Below, piece by piece: positions 47,601 to 59,300 of a stretch of 64,000 nucleotides of DNA. Under the pieces are notes generated by a model that was not told where the DNA came from, searched no databases, and was given only the letters and a program-made list of their open reading frames with translations. Within the stretch, counting starts at the first letter, position 1. Each line of letters opens with the position of its first letter. Origin of the DNA: Circinella umbellata (lineage: Eukaryota > Mucoromycota > Mucoromycetes > Mucorales > Lichtheimiaceae); NCBI GenBank assembly GCA_025093555.1, contig JAIWNF010000062.1, positions 1 through 64,000 of the forward strand, written 5' to 3'. A program made the translations under genes and the position numbers.

Positions 47601-49637
47601 GCAGCAATATCTCCATGAACTGTAAGTGCTGCCCTTGGTCGATAACAAGCATCATAACTTTTGATACCACGTGTACTCAATGCCTAATTTCCTCATAAGA
47701 TTAGTTTATCTGTAACATACATACAATCCAAACTTCCCTTTCTAAATTTCTTACCATATACATCTTGTCGAAAGCTTCTACCGAATTTATGGCCTCAAGC
47801 AATTTTTCATTAGTCATGGATCCTTTTGATTTTGCTGGCGGTGACTTTATTTCATCATTATTAATGTTTTCAACTTTGGAGTCTAGATAAATGGAAAATG
47901 GTTCCGTAACAGGAAGATGCTTATATTTGATACCTAATTTATCAAGCTAATATAAAGGACAACAACAGCCAAATAAAAGTAAATAAGAAAATTCATGAAT
48001 ATGCTTGTTACTATGAGACATGCTCGTCATCCACGATCTATACATATATTACCTGTCTTCTAGCAGTTAACAAGAGATCTGCCTTGACAGCACTATAAAC
48101 AATAATAAAATTTGGATCGGCGGCAATAAGGTTTGTTGATAATGGTTCACATTCGTTTACAATATTCATGCATGCCGAAAACACCCATGATTCCAGAAAG
48201 TTGTCGACCAAAACATCTTCATTTTCTCGGATAGCTGGGATAAAGCTACTGATGAATAATTGACCTCGTTTACAAACTTCAATAATTCGTTGTAACTTTA
48301 ATAGCATACGTGTTTGTCGTGCAAATAAATAACAACGGAAATCGAATACTGAAATTATATTCTTATTGATCAAGTCACGATAATCTTTTCGTTTGAAATC
48401 CAAAATGTTGCCACAATCGTCACCTGCGTCTGTGGCACCAAAATGCCCAAACCATGCAAGTGCTTTATCTATATGTATATTATATATAAGTATGAATAAA
48501 TTTGAATGCTTTTACACACTTCTTTGTTATCACAGAGTACCATCCTATTCCATTTTTGTTATTATTGTTGTTACCTCGCAACACTTGGAAAAATGATGCT
48601 TCAAGTTCATCATATTGAATAAGAGCATCTTCATATAATGTCATTATTTCAAATGCTTGGGCAAGGCCTTCCTTTAGAATGAAAAATGTACAATAATTCC
48701 AACCAGGCATATGTCTCTGCATATCCAATCGGCGAGTATCTTCTTGAATTTGTAATACTTGCATATCAAAACTTGCTAAGATGCTTTCTTTCATTTTTTC
48801 AATAAATGCTGCCCAAAGATCAGAAGAAGGGCCATCAGGATCGACAATACGAATATATGAACATCTAAACCGAAAGAAAAATAAAATTATCAATTATTTG
48901 AACTTAGCCAACTTGCTTTTTTCTTTCTTTTTTCTTAATTCATAGTGTGTAGCGGTATATTACCTATCACGTTTCCCTTGATTAAAATCTGCACGAATTT
49001 TATCAAAAACCGTAGTCTTTAATCCAAGATAATTATTGGTACGTTTCGTATCTTGACCAGCAACATAGACAATTAACCATTCTTGATTCTTCTTGGTAGC
49101 AATAAGATCCACCCACGTCTTGATCTGTTTTTTTACTTTATTCTTATATACATCGTTATCCTACATAAAAATAAAACATATATATGTATACCCTGATCAG
49201 AAATGACCCTTATCCAATTTCTATGTTCTATGTATGCGCACTATCGAGAAGAAAATTAAAATAAGGCGCGTCTTTTTTTTCTTTTGGTATATATTTACAT
49301 CGCAATTGACAAAATAAAGATTCAAATAAGTCGTATGTGCCGAAAGTAATGGCTGTGGCACTTGTTCGAAATTGAATCGTTGTAAATCGACTTCGAGGGA
49401 TGGAATAAATCGTTCAGAACGTTGACTCGACGGATGCCATTGTAAGTTTTTTAAAGGAAGTCGAGATGAAAGGTCGTTTGCTACAAGTGGCCAAACACCA
49501 AACTCGTCGCAATCTATTTTTTATGCACATAAAAAAATATAGAATTACTTTTTAATCCTCTTTAATTTACTTCACCTCTGAGTAATAGGACAACTTTTTA
49601 TTAACTTACAAGTAACGGTAACCTTTCTTCCATTCAT
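44298..49637 (-). CDS. TRS130: TRAPPII complex subunit TRS130/TRAPPC10
   Basis: About 20 exons give roughly 1,200 aa. It starts MNGRKVTVTY with a split Tyr codon, then CDEFGVWPLVANDLSSRLPL and LQWHPSSQRSERFIPSLEVD in exon 2. Exon 3 holds WVDLIATKKNQEWLIVYVAG and exon 4 YIRIVDPDGPSSDLWAAFIE and MPGWNYCTFFILKEGLAQAF, all typical of the TRAPPC10/Trs130 N-terminal region. The middle is helical. The C-terminal half is beta-rich and ends PGEVFEFPVDLVPLKTGNLL and later SAATVYVNSAQQVLVRAKSK. The protein is a TRAPPII-specific subunit and helps activate the Rab Ypt31/Rab11 at the late Golgi. Exon borders beyond the first and last few are approximate. Confidence 0.9.
44552..44612. repeat. (TA)n microsatellite in a TRS130 intron
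   Basis: Long TA runs broken by two TTTCGATA words fill the last intron of TRS130, immediately upstream (on the minus strand) of the acceptor before PGEVFEF. Confidence 0.9.
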
Positions 49638-49862
49638 CTCGGTAAAAGGTGAATTAAGCCAAGTTCAAGCAAAAAAAAAAAAAAAAGAACTAAAATACTA
49701 TGTAGGCACACCTTAACACATATTAGCCCAATTCTCCGCACTCACTAAAGCTCAGGGACCTTGTGAAACCATATAAAACAGTTTCATGATTTTTTATTTT
49801 TGTTTATTTATTATCATTATACATAAAATAACTAGTATTTATACATAGTAAATTAGAGTGTT

Positions 49863-50355
49863 CTAATTAGTTTTGGGAGGAGGTTGAGGTGGTGCATAGC
49901 CAGAGGTATTTTGTGGATACGAAGGAGGAGCTGACCCACTAGTAGTTGTGCCATAAGTGACCGGTTGATTAGGCGTTGAATAGTGCTCAGCAACATGTTG
50001 ACTTCGTTCTCTTTCTCTGATCATAATATAGAAAGCATGCAAATGTCCTAGATATACAATCATTTAGTTAAGTATATAAAGTCCTCTTACATGTTTTATA
50101 GCTGTGTATATTTATACGTTACCAGGTAAATATCCCAAGATCGTGAGACAGCTATATATTTAAAGTAAATATGACGATAATGACAGTTGATTTTATTTTA
50201 GTTGCCAAGCTTAGTACTGCATGTATATGATATATAATGATTAATCAATAAACTTACAGATTGATCAAGATGTCGGCACCGCAACCTTTCATTAAGAAAA
50301 CACCTAATGGTGGAAATAAAATGATAATAAGAATAAGGCAACAATCGTTTATCAT
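49863..50355 (-). CDS. PMP3: Pmp3/RCI2-type small membrane protein with proline-rich tail
   Basis: Exons (minus): 50258-50355, 50123-50151 and 49863-50047, giving 103 aa. The joined N-terminus reads MINDCCLILIIILFPPLGVF, then LMKGCGADILINLCLTILGY and LPGHLHAFYIMIRERERSQ. This is the two-helix UPF0057/Pmp3 fold with the P-P-L-x-V and L-G-Y-x-P-G-x-x-H-A motifs. Yeast Pmp3 is about 55 aa; here a Tyr/Pro/Gln-rich cytosolic tail of about 45 residues follows (GSAPPSYPQNTSGYAPPQPP). Pmp3 proteins modulate plasma-membrane potential and cation tolerance. The 29-bp middle exon makes the gene easy to miss. Its stop is about 230 bp downstream of the TRS130 start on the same strand. Confidence 0.9.
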
Positions 50356-50554
50356 TATAATTTTGGAAAAAGAACTAGTGATGGGTCAAGAAAAAAAAAG
50401 AGTAAAACAAAAAAGAAAAAGAAATACTTCTTGGCTTTTTTTGTCTTATTTTTATATATTGCAGTACATTATGATTAAATATAAAGTCATGTGATTAATG
50501 ACGTAATGGAAAAGGGAAAGGGGTCGATTAAATGAAATTCTAGTATCAATGGGT

Positions 50555-52371
50555 TTATGCACTTTTGTTTTTCTTAATACGGTGTAACGTAGGGGGGAAA
50601 AAGACATCATTTAAATTTCTAAAAAATCCCCTGTCATAAATATTATCCAATTGATCTAAACTTTCAATTTTACGTTTTGTTGGTTGAGTTCTTGCTTTTT
50701 TCTTGTTTTTGCTCGTTGCACTATTAGCATCAACCATTTGAACATCATCTTCAACCCATAATTCACCTCGATCAATTGAATCTTCTACTAATTCCCATTT
50801 GAATGCTTCATTTGTAGTCACCCCGCGGCCAGCAAGATATAATCTATGGGTAGTTTGTATGATTAGCTAAATTGCTAGTATTTACTATATAAACAGTAGG
50901 ATAAAAGAATGTAATAAAACTTACTGGTATAAACAAAATAGAAAAACAACAAATGAAGTAACACATGCCAGTATCGCAATGGATCCAATGACTCGATCTT
51001 TCTGCAAAATATGCTGTTTTGTTTGTGTTACAGAATGTCAATAGAGGAAATTAATAATAGCAATAATTAATCACATGGACCACCACTAAATTTTCAAATA
51101 TGTTTACCAGCATAGCTTTATAATAAGGTAATGGAACAGTATTTCCAGTTGCTTTATCTCTCATATAAGCTTTATCAAGACCCCATTCAATAATAAATGC
51201 ATGATATATTTGAATACATAAATAAGCACCATAAGCACAGAATTCGGTTAATGTGAATAAGAAAAAGAAAAAGTAACGGTAATTGTTTACACCGACACAT
51301 TGGTTGATCCAAAAACAATGGTGATCTAATTGTCCAACACAAGCTTTACACATGGAACAGTGCTTTGATCGTGCAGGTCTTATTATAATAAATTATTAAA
51401 CTTTTCAACCATCTCGAATCCATTACTCTAACTTCAATACTTACTTTTGAAATTGACAAGTCGAACATTCTTTAGGTTCATATAATATACCATCATATTG
51501 ATAATACTGAAGAAATTGTTGAAGATTATCCTTCGTAATAATACCAGGATTACTTGAACAAGCAATGTAATAAGCGACATACAAAGAAACAATTTGTGTT
51601 GGAATAATATATCTATAATCATAAACACAGTAGATTACACTATTAAAATCACATTATTGTTTTCTTATAACCACCTATCATCAATTACTTACAAATGGAT
51701 AGGATGCAAATAAGGACCTGGTATATGTGGTAAAGCATACTTGAGAAAGAGACCAATTGATCCACCTGTTAAAATCAAAAAAAAGATCTATATAGTAATA
51801 ACCAGATTTGCTTAAATTGATAAATGAATTCATCACGGCAACAATCCCCATAGCAATATACTGTTTTCGTACCTGAAGGAATGGATTACGTGATTCAAAA
51901 CAATATTCCCAACAACCTACTAATCGTTTCCAGTTCCTTGAACCAAGTACTCCCTTCAATGTTGAACTATATATATATAACATTTATCAGTTTCATTAGT
52001 AAACTTCAATTCACCACTGTTCCCCTTCATTTTCTTTTTTCTTACAATAAAGTATTAGGACCTTGAATTGTCAAAAATGTATGCAGCTTGCCAATAATAC
52101 CATTTCTAATTTTTTTTTGGTTCATATTAAGATATTGTTTCAATGTCGAATTCACGATGGTTGTTCCCCAAATTACCTTAATTGAGGACTTTGACCAAAT
52201 AAAAGAATGAAAACAATCACGCCAAGAGTGACCAATAATGCTATAGCTGTCCCGAGCACATTCTTTTTATATTATTATTAGAACCAAAAATGAATAAAAA
52301 AAGGATTATAAATATATATATATATATATAAATGTTCATTTTGAGAGAATAATTATTGTGCTATATACCAT
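50555..52371 (-). CDS. SWF1: DHHC palmitoyltransferase, SWF1 type
   Basis: Exons (minus): 52369-52371, 52177-52262, 52046-52105, 51873-51966, 51693-51787, 51445-51612, 51108-51378, 50925-51001 and 50555-50843, giving 380 aa. The first exon is just the ATG. Order: N-terminal membrane helix ([15 protein letters not shown]), [20 protein letters not shown], a second helix, then the Cys-rich domain [19 protein letters not shown] and catalytic [19 protein letters not shown], a third and fourth helix, and the conserved [11 protein letters not shown] after the last helix. The TTxE motif and length match Swf1/ZDHHC4, which palmitoylates SNARE-type and other membrane proteins at the ER. A disordered basic tail ([15 protein letters not shown]) follows. 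Confidence is high for DHHC and good for SWF1. Confidence 0.9.
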
Positions 52372-52733
52372 GGAGTGCTTTTCGTTTGAGAATGTTGTGT
52401 TTCAGGTAAAGAGAAAAACGGTGGTACAAAAATTTAATTATGTAGGTGTTTGGATTTATGCTCTTTTATTTTATTCGGTTACAGAATTATCATGTGTCAA
52501 AGTTTTATGTATAGTGTGGTAAACATCTGCGTTAGCTAAAGGGTGTAATTGAATTAAAAAAAAAGAATATGAGTGCACATCTTCCCCGATTAGTGAAATG
52601 TAAGTGCAGCTGTAATGCTAGATGAGAAGTATGTGGTGCCTGAGGATGAAAATGTTTGTTGATATGTAATTAGCTTTTAAAAAACAAAAAGAGAAGAAAG
52701 TAGTAATAGAGTAGGTGGTAGCTGTGTGTCTTT
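52372..52733. other. Short intergenic region between same-strand genes
   Basis: It lies between the SWF1 start and the NBS1 stop on the minus strand. No other gene seen. Confidence 0.6.
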
Positions 52734-55700
52734 TTATCGACGTGTGGGCCGTCTTGATGCAGTAGCGCGAACAACTTTAATTTCAATATCTCCAAATCCT
52801 TCGGCAGGAATGGAAGGGCTTTGATGAGATGGAATTGAATCCTCAAGTTCATCCTCTTCATCACCATAATAATGATCTACAATATATTACAAAGATGTAT
52901 GGTCAGTAGACTGTTCTCTTTCCAATTTTTTATAAAATAGAATATTTTACTTGTTTTTACTCCCAACATACCACAAAGTCGATTTCTATCTTCTTGTGTT
53001 AGTACTGCAGGTATAAAATCAATTGGATTATAAGGTGTGCTTCGATGAACCTAAAGAGAAAAAAGAGAAGAGTTAAATGTTACAATTTATCTCTTGTTTT
53101 ATCTATTGTTGGCCCTATCATATACCTTTTTGAATCGTTTGAAGTTTACATAATCACCACCTTGATTTTCTTGAGCCCCTGGGCGAATATTATTGGATGG
53201 AGTTGAACAGATGATACGTCCAGTTAAGATAGCGGTATACTTTTTCCCAGGAACCAGTGGGATTTCTTGATTATAATCTTGTTCTGCGTCTGGCAAACTT
53301 GGAAATTCATCATTATTGTTAGTTCGACGAGTAGCAGTATTCTGACGCCTGGATCTTGTCATCGTCGCCGTCAGCGTCGTTTGTCTCCTTGACGGCGTTG
53401 GCTCGGTTACAGCGCTGCTACTATCATTTACAATATATCTATTTGGCTGCTGGTCCATAGTCTCTTGATGTACAATCGTTCTTCGTAAGCCGATTGAGGT
53501 TTGTGGGATATTTTCTGGTTCTGGTGATGCATTGTTAATGCCAGGTAATTGATGTCGTGATCTTGTTGGTCTGATAGGGGATGTTGGCTCGGTGGGTTCT
53601 GCTGTTGTATCATTATTACTTATTGCTGATATTTGTAATTGTCCTGGTAATCGACGTGTTGAGTTACGTGATCGTGTTGTTGCGGTCCCCGCTTCTTCTG
53701 TAACAGCTTCTTGGATATCAGTATTTGCTACTTGTCCAGGTAATTGACGTCGTGGTCCTGCTGTTGTAGTAGAAGATTCAAACCCAGATACCTCTTCATC
53801 ATTTTCACTTTCTGGAACAGTTAATTCCTGATGCAACTGTCCTGGCAACCGTCGCCGTGATTGATTTGTTGTTTGTTTGTTAGACACTGCCCTATGTTTA
53901 GGTACTGCTAACTCAGAATCTGAAGGAGCATCATAACTATCATAAGAATGTTGTCGTTGATGGTTTGCTCCATCATTCAATTCAGCCTCACGTGAAGATG
54001 TTAATGGAGGAGCTTGAGGAGCTGATGGAAAATCAGGTAAAGTATCAGGCTCACCCAAAAGGTCATCAAAAAAATCCCCAATTGACGCTGACTCCACAGC
54101 TGCATGTGATGGTGTCGTAGACCGAGATGGTAAGCTTGATGGTAGATCTGACATGATCACAATGTCATTCTCTACTTCTTTTTCATTATCCTCGTCATTT
54201 AAAACAATACTGCTTTCCAATATGCTACATGTTCGTTCATCTTCCGGTATAGTGGGGTTACAATATTTGGATTGTGAACAAGCAATAATTGCATCACTGA
54301 TTTCATTTCCTTCGATCGCACGTTTGTGTCTATAAACATCCCGCCAAAAAGAAAGATATATCCAATTCAATTCAACATTTTGTTGCTGGGTGATAATTAA
54401 TCTACTCTTTTTATTTAGCCCCTTTGATACTTACTTTTTGGCAAGCTTTCCTACAATTTCATTGAATTGTTCTTGGCATCTTTCTGGCGGTGTTACAATA
54501 ACACGATTACTTTCGCAAAGTTCATTAATGCTATATAATACTTGTAATGAGCATAATTTTGATGTTCCACCGGCTGATTTAATAATAGGTGTATATCGAT
54601 CAAACTATATATAATATTCATATTGATGAGCATACATATGTTTGATTCCAAGTGCTAGAAGAATAAAAGAAAGAAACACTCAAGTTTCATACCTGATCTT
54701 TGTCGAATATTCTAAATTCCAAATTTGAAAATAATGATCCCCTTTCTGGTTTTGGCTCACAGTCTTCTTTTTTTATGTTATTGATATTACCAGGAATAGG
54801 AGGAAGATAATTTGATTCATTAGGCCAGGTAAATGTTCCATCGTTTTGATCCAGTAATGCTTTCAACCATTGTAGTGAAATGATTCGTTTGCCGCTAGTC
54901 AGGCATAAAAAAAACTTTGCTTTGATCTCGATATTTTTCATATAAAGATGCGAACAAGTTTCATCCCATTCTTTGGTCAAAAGAATTCCTAATAAATAAA
55001 AATATAGAATATTATTCATATGTATCAAGAAAAGTCCTCATTCATCAAATTGATACAATGTTTTAAATACCTAACTGACATGCAAGTTTTGCAATAGCAA
55101 CTTTATCGGAATTCGACATGGATGGTACGCAAATAACCGCGGATTCCCATACCAATCTATTATAAACAAATATAAATTTTTTCATAGTTTAATACGTAAT
55201 GGTACATGCACATACAAAAAAACAAACTGACCTTAACGCGCTATTCAATGACCCAAACTTGATAATATCTCGATTGTCCAAAACGGATTCAGTTTCAACT
55301 TGTATTGTATTAAGGAACGTCCCGTATTTTGAATTTTGATCTGTGAGCCTAACTTCAGGGATGAAATGCTTATTGAACTATAATATATAATTAATTATTA
55401 TTTATATCTCTTTAAACTTCTTTTTATATTACACTATACTCTATACTTACTGCATCACGACTATTTTGTTCACCAATTATGATCTTAGCATGTGATCGAC
55501 TCACTGATTTATCATTAAAAGTAATAAAAGTACCTATATATAAAAACATACCATTATATTTATTAATTTATATAATAATGATCATCGATTTGTTCATTCT
55601 ATTCAATGACTTTGATAACAATTTTACCTTTTCGACCAATACTATATTCGCGTCCTGGTCGCGCCAATATCTTTTCTCCAGTATCTATGTATCTTTACAG

Positions 55701-55790
55701 TTAGTATAAATGGCCATTTAACGTGATCAAATTACATATAGGTATATACATACTTTGATTCTCCTCGTCTAGTTTGTAGAGGAACCACAT
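52734..55790 (-). CDS. NBS1: NBS1/nibrin, DNA double-strand-break sensor subunit of the MRN complex
   Basis: Exons (minus): 55754-55790, 55628-55684, 55451-55533, 55232-55377, 55071-55156, 54693-54988, 54435-54604, 53126-54329, 52972-53050 and 52734-52876, giving 766 aa, as long as human NBS1. It starts MWFLYKLDEENQ, and the FHA domain shows YSIGRKG, VSRSHAKI and LTDQNSKYGTFLN. The next 190 residues fit the tandem-BRCT region (CSHLYMKNIEIKAKFFLCLT; ISLQWLKALL). Residues about 330-650 are disordered, with many Ser-Gln-poor but Arg-rich segments and four R-R/H-x-L-P-G repeats. NFKRFKK at about 687-693 matches the Mre11-binding motif of nibrin. It tethers Mre11-Rad50 and recruits the ATM/Tel1 kinase at breaks. 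Confidence 0.9.
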
Positions 55791-56749
55791 TATTTAGTTT
55801 ATTGTAAAAGTTATGCGAAATAGGTTTTCCAAAATCCCAGCGACTATTTACCTTTTTGGCTGTCGATCTTTTCTCCTGATAGCAGATGAACCGTCCCTAA
55901 TAAACATTCGCCTTCTTTTGCTGTTCTAGTATCATTATGGAAAAAATGAAATTACAACCCTTGAATTATTTACTAGCATGGTAGTTTCCATGCAATTTAT
56001 TACTCATGATAGTAAGACGAATATGTTGTCATCCAAATATATGTCTTAGTTAATGTGCAAGCGAGGGCTCGAAAAATTTGCTGTCATACTGAAAAAAACG
56101 TTCAAGTGATAGCACCAAAGTACCTACATTGATTATTGATTATCGCTTGTTGTGACATTAACAATTACGTTCTTTTTTACTAGTGTTGTGGGCCATATGA
56201 AGAGCTTATGTCATTCTTTATTGTTATTAATGATTAACGTATTGAATCATTGTTCAAAGGTAGAAATATCAGCAAAATGGTTCATGTTAATTACTTTAAA
56301 TATGCAAATTTGTCAAAAGCTTGGATAACTTATATCTTTTTAAAAAAAATCATTCAAATGCGAATAGTAAGATAATATTAATGTAAACATTGGGAAAAAA
56401 AACAAAAACCATGGATTTTTTTTCAAGGCTTGGGGACAGCTGGTAATATTAGGGATATTATTCCTTTAGTATATATGTATACCACCATATATACCGTATG
56501 TGTATGCTGTTTGTTGGTTAATATATGTGTAATACATAGGTACAAAATATCTGAATTTTTGCACAATAATATGCATTTGTTCGTCCATATAATTAATATC
56601 GATTAGCTAGTCTATATTAAAATAGTCATAACAATGTTAAACATAAACAGGAGGAATGTTACAAAAAAATATGTATCTACGTATAAATGTAATATCAATT
56701 ATTTTTTCATCTTTTCTTTTTAATTTATTTAACTACGTATTAGAATATA
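55791..56749. promoter_or_regulatory. Divergent promoter region of NBS1 and the F-box gene
   Basis: About 960 bp with no supported gene lie between two divergent starts. It is AT-rich. No specific control sites recognised. Confidence 0.5.
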
Positions 56750-58683
56750 ATGAAGATTCATCGTATTATTGTACCAGAATCTACTTACACGGATCGCCAA
56801 CATTCATATGAACTTAATATTAGCAAGCAAAATAGTAACCTTTCTTCCTTATCGACTACCCGAATTATCGACTTTATTACAGAAAGTCCATACGATATTT
56901 TATGCGAAATCCTGTCCTATCTGGACGTCATTGAATTAGCTAAATGTTTTGACATAAATAAAACATGGTCCGGTCAGCTTTTACAATATTCACAACCTTG
57001 GAAGGAAATATCGATCCGTGCATATTATTCTCATGATATAGATCGCATTCAAGCATATGAAAAAATGATACCCATAGTGTCCAAATATGTTCAGTCTCTG
57101 TTTCTTGGTAGCAGACCAGATCGACTTGTGAAAAGGTTCATTCCCATGTTGTCAATTTATAAATTTCCAATCCTTCAATCGTTAACACTCCATATCACGT
57201 GTAAGTTATTTTTTTATAACTAAATATGCATTACTACAATACCTTTTGAACAAGTATTAAATATATATACTAGTATCTTTAATGATGTAACATAAAAATA
57301 TATACTTTTATAGCTGGATGTAAAATTAATGGCTTGGAGGATTCTATATACGAAGGATTATCTAGTATTTCACATACTCTGAAAGAACTCAATGTGGATT
57401 TGACTTGTTTATTGGATCATCGATTTTCATTAATACATATACTATCAATCTGTCAACGACTTCTTAAAATTACATATAAAACACAAAATTTGATTCTTTC
57501 TGAGGATGACAAACTTTTGAATTTCTCGTGTACAACTAAACTTGAATCACTTGAACTCATTCAAAAGAGATTGCCGTTATCCACCAATATCGAATTACTT
57601 TTGCAACATTCTCCAAATCTTCGTCATATATCCATAACTGGATTTAAGAATAACACAAATGTTATGTCTATCATAAAACATCATTGTCCCAAACTCATTT
57701 CCATTGCAGCAAACATAGATGGATTTGAACATACTTATCAAATCCCATCAAACACAACGAGAAAAACAGCAGCAGTTACACATCAACAAAAATATCGATC
57801 AATACCGCTACCAGTTTTCAATAGTAATTCATTAAATACCAACGATATCACAAAAAGCAGCAATACATTGCAACAGTTGATAATTCGACCTCTCGATGTT
57901 CCCAATCAGCAATTGATATCAAGATTAAGAATAAATCGTGAATCACTTCACACTATGTGTCTTGGACCCAGAGATGGAGGAGCTTTTCACCAAGACTGGG
58001 TTGATTTTGCATCATTTTCTTTTCCCAACCTGACCTATTTACATATAAATGGGGCAGAAGCATCGCACAATTTCTTGCATGATCATTTACCACGAATGAT
58101 TATGTCATATCCTGCTTTAAAAACACTTGTCTTGGAGCGCATCTATCAGCAAAAGATAAGCGGACGACAGCACCAGCACTATCAAGTTGATGACTTAGTA
58201 GTAGAACCATCATTGACCGACGACATTTTTGATGCTATAACAAAATCAAAACAGCTCACATGTGTACGACTTTTTCATTGTGATCTTCAAGGTAGAGGCT
58301 TCAAGCAATTTATAAAACAATCATCCTGTGCATTACAAGAACTTGGTATCAGTCGATGTAGTGGAACATCGACTACTCTATTACTTCAATATATTCCAAA
58401 CATTCGAAGTTTGCAAAAATTGCGACTTCATTGCACTGATCGAGAAGTTAAACTCTCTGATATGACTTTATTCACCCAGTTACTCCGTGAACGACTTGAT
58501 GAGTTATCAACGTTGGAATTAGGTGGTCACGTTCTCAGTGACGAAGCCGTTCTAAATATTGCAATGTGCCCTCGTTTACATACTTTTTTTATTCATGGTT
58601 CCATATTTACAAAACAGGGACGAGCTAAAAATATGTGCTTATTGCGAAAATATATAAAAAATGTTCAGCTACTGTCTTGGTAA
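56750..58683 (+). CDS. F-box protein with leucine-rich-like repeats
   Basis: Exons 56750-57200 and 57314-58683 give 606 aa. An F-box occupies residues about 45-90 (SPYDILCEILSYLDVIELAK followed by CFDINKTWSGQ). The rest has leucine-spaced repeats of the irregular F-box/LRR type (LKELNVDLTCLL, LESLELIQKRLPL, LRHISITGFKN, LKTLVLERIYQ, LQELGISRCSG, LSTLELGGHVLSD). Such proteins serve as substrate receptors of SCF ubiquitin ligases through Skp1. Mucoralean genomes hold large families of these, and the target here cannot be told. Confidence 0.85.
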
Positions 58684-59300
58684 GGTTCAGTATGTAGCTA
58701 TTGTTATTTTTATCACAATAAAAATATATTACGTACCATGAAAATCATTTCCATTGAAGCAATAATAAGTGCTTTAAGGATAAAATGCATTTATGCATTG
58801 CTACGTATGATATAAATTTTGCTGGGTGCAGGATATTAAAAAAACGCCGCCGTGTGCCTTTGACACCTCCCTCCAGACTTCAGGTGGCAAAAGAATTAGA
58901 CCGAACTCATGACTTCATCATTGCCACTTGTGATGTTGTCTATGCTAAAATAGCTATTGTCCTTGGAAGCGATATACCCTAGGTGCGTGGGTGAAGTTCA
59001 TGAATGTGGAGGGGTTAAAGTTTTTTCTGACTTTATCAGAGCGCCTCATAATTCAACATTCCTGGACGAATAGAGTTAACCGAGTCGGAACAAAGGGATG
59101 ACATTTCTGATAACGTTACTCTTTCCAGAGCTCGGGATGGATCACTCCTTGGGCTTTTGGATGTGCACGATGCTGGACGGTCCTTTCGAAATCGGGCAAG
59201 CACACAAACTACAAAGGACATAACTTTTCCAGGGTATGATGTAGTTAATTCTGCAGCTCAACTGGGTAAACCACCGCATTGTATGTTCTAGTCTCTTGGA
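58684..59300 (+). pseudogene. Coding-like fragments of unknown origin
   Basis: At 59,061-59,292 the plus strand is open in one frame and reads IPGRIELTESEQRDDISDNV, then LSRARDGSLLGLLDVHDAGR, ending at a TAG. A preceding block (58,785-58,982) reads PLTPPSRLQVAKELDRTHDF. The stretch is less AT-rich than the flanks, with stops between the blocks. It may be a dead transposon fragment; no family recognised. Confidence 0.35.

Noticed and set aside
51681..51983. 100-codon minus-strand ORF in the SWF1 region
   Set aside because: It reads through an intron. Splicing at 51,787/51,873 gives the membrane helix expected for the family.
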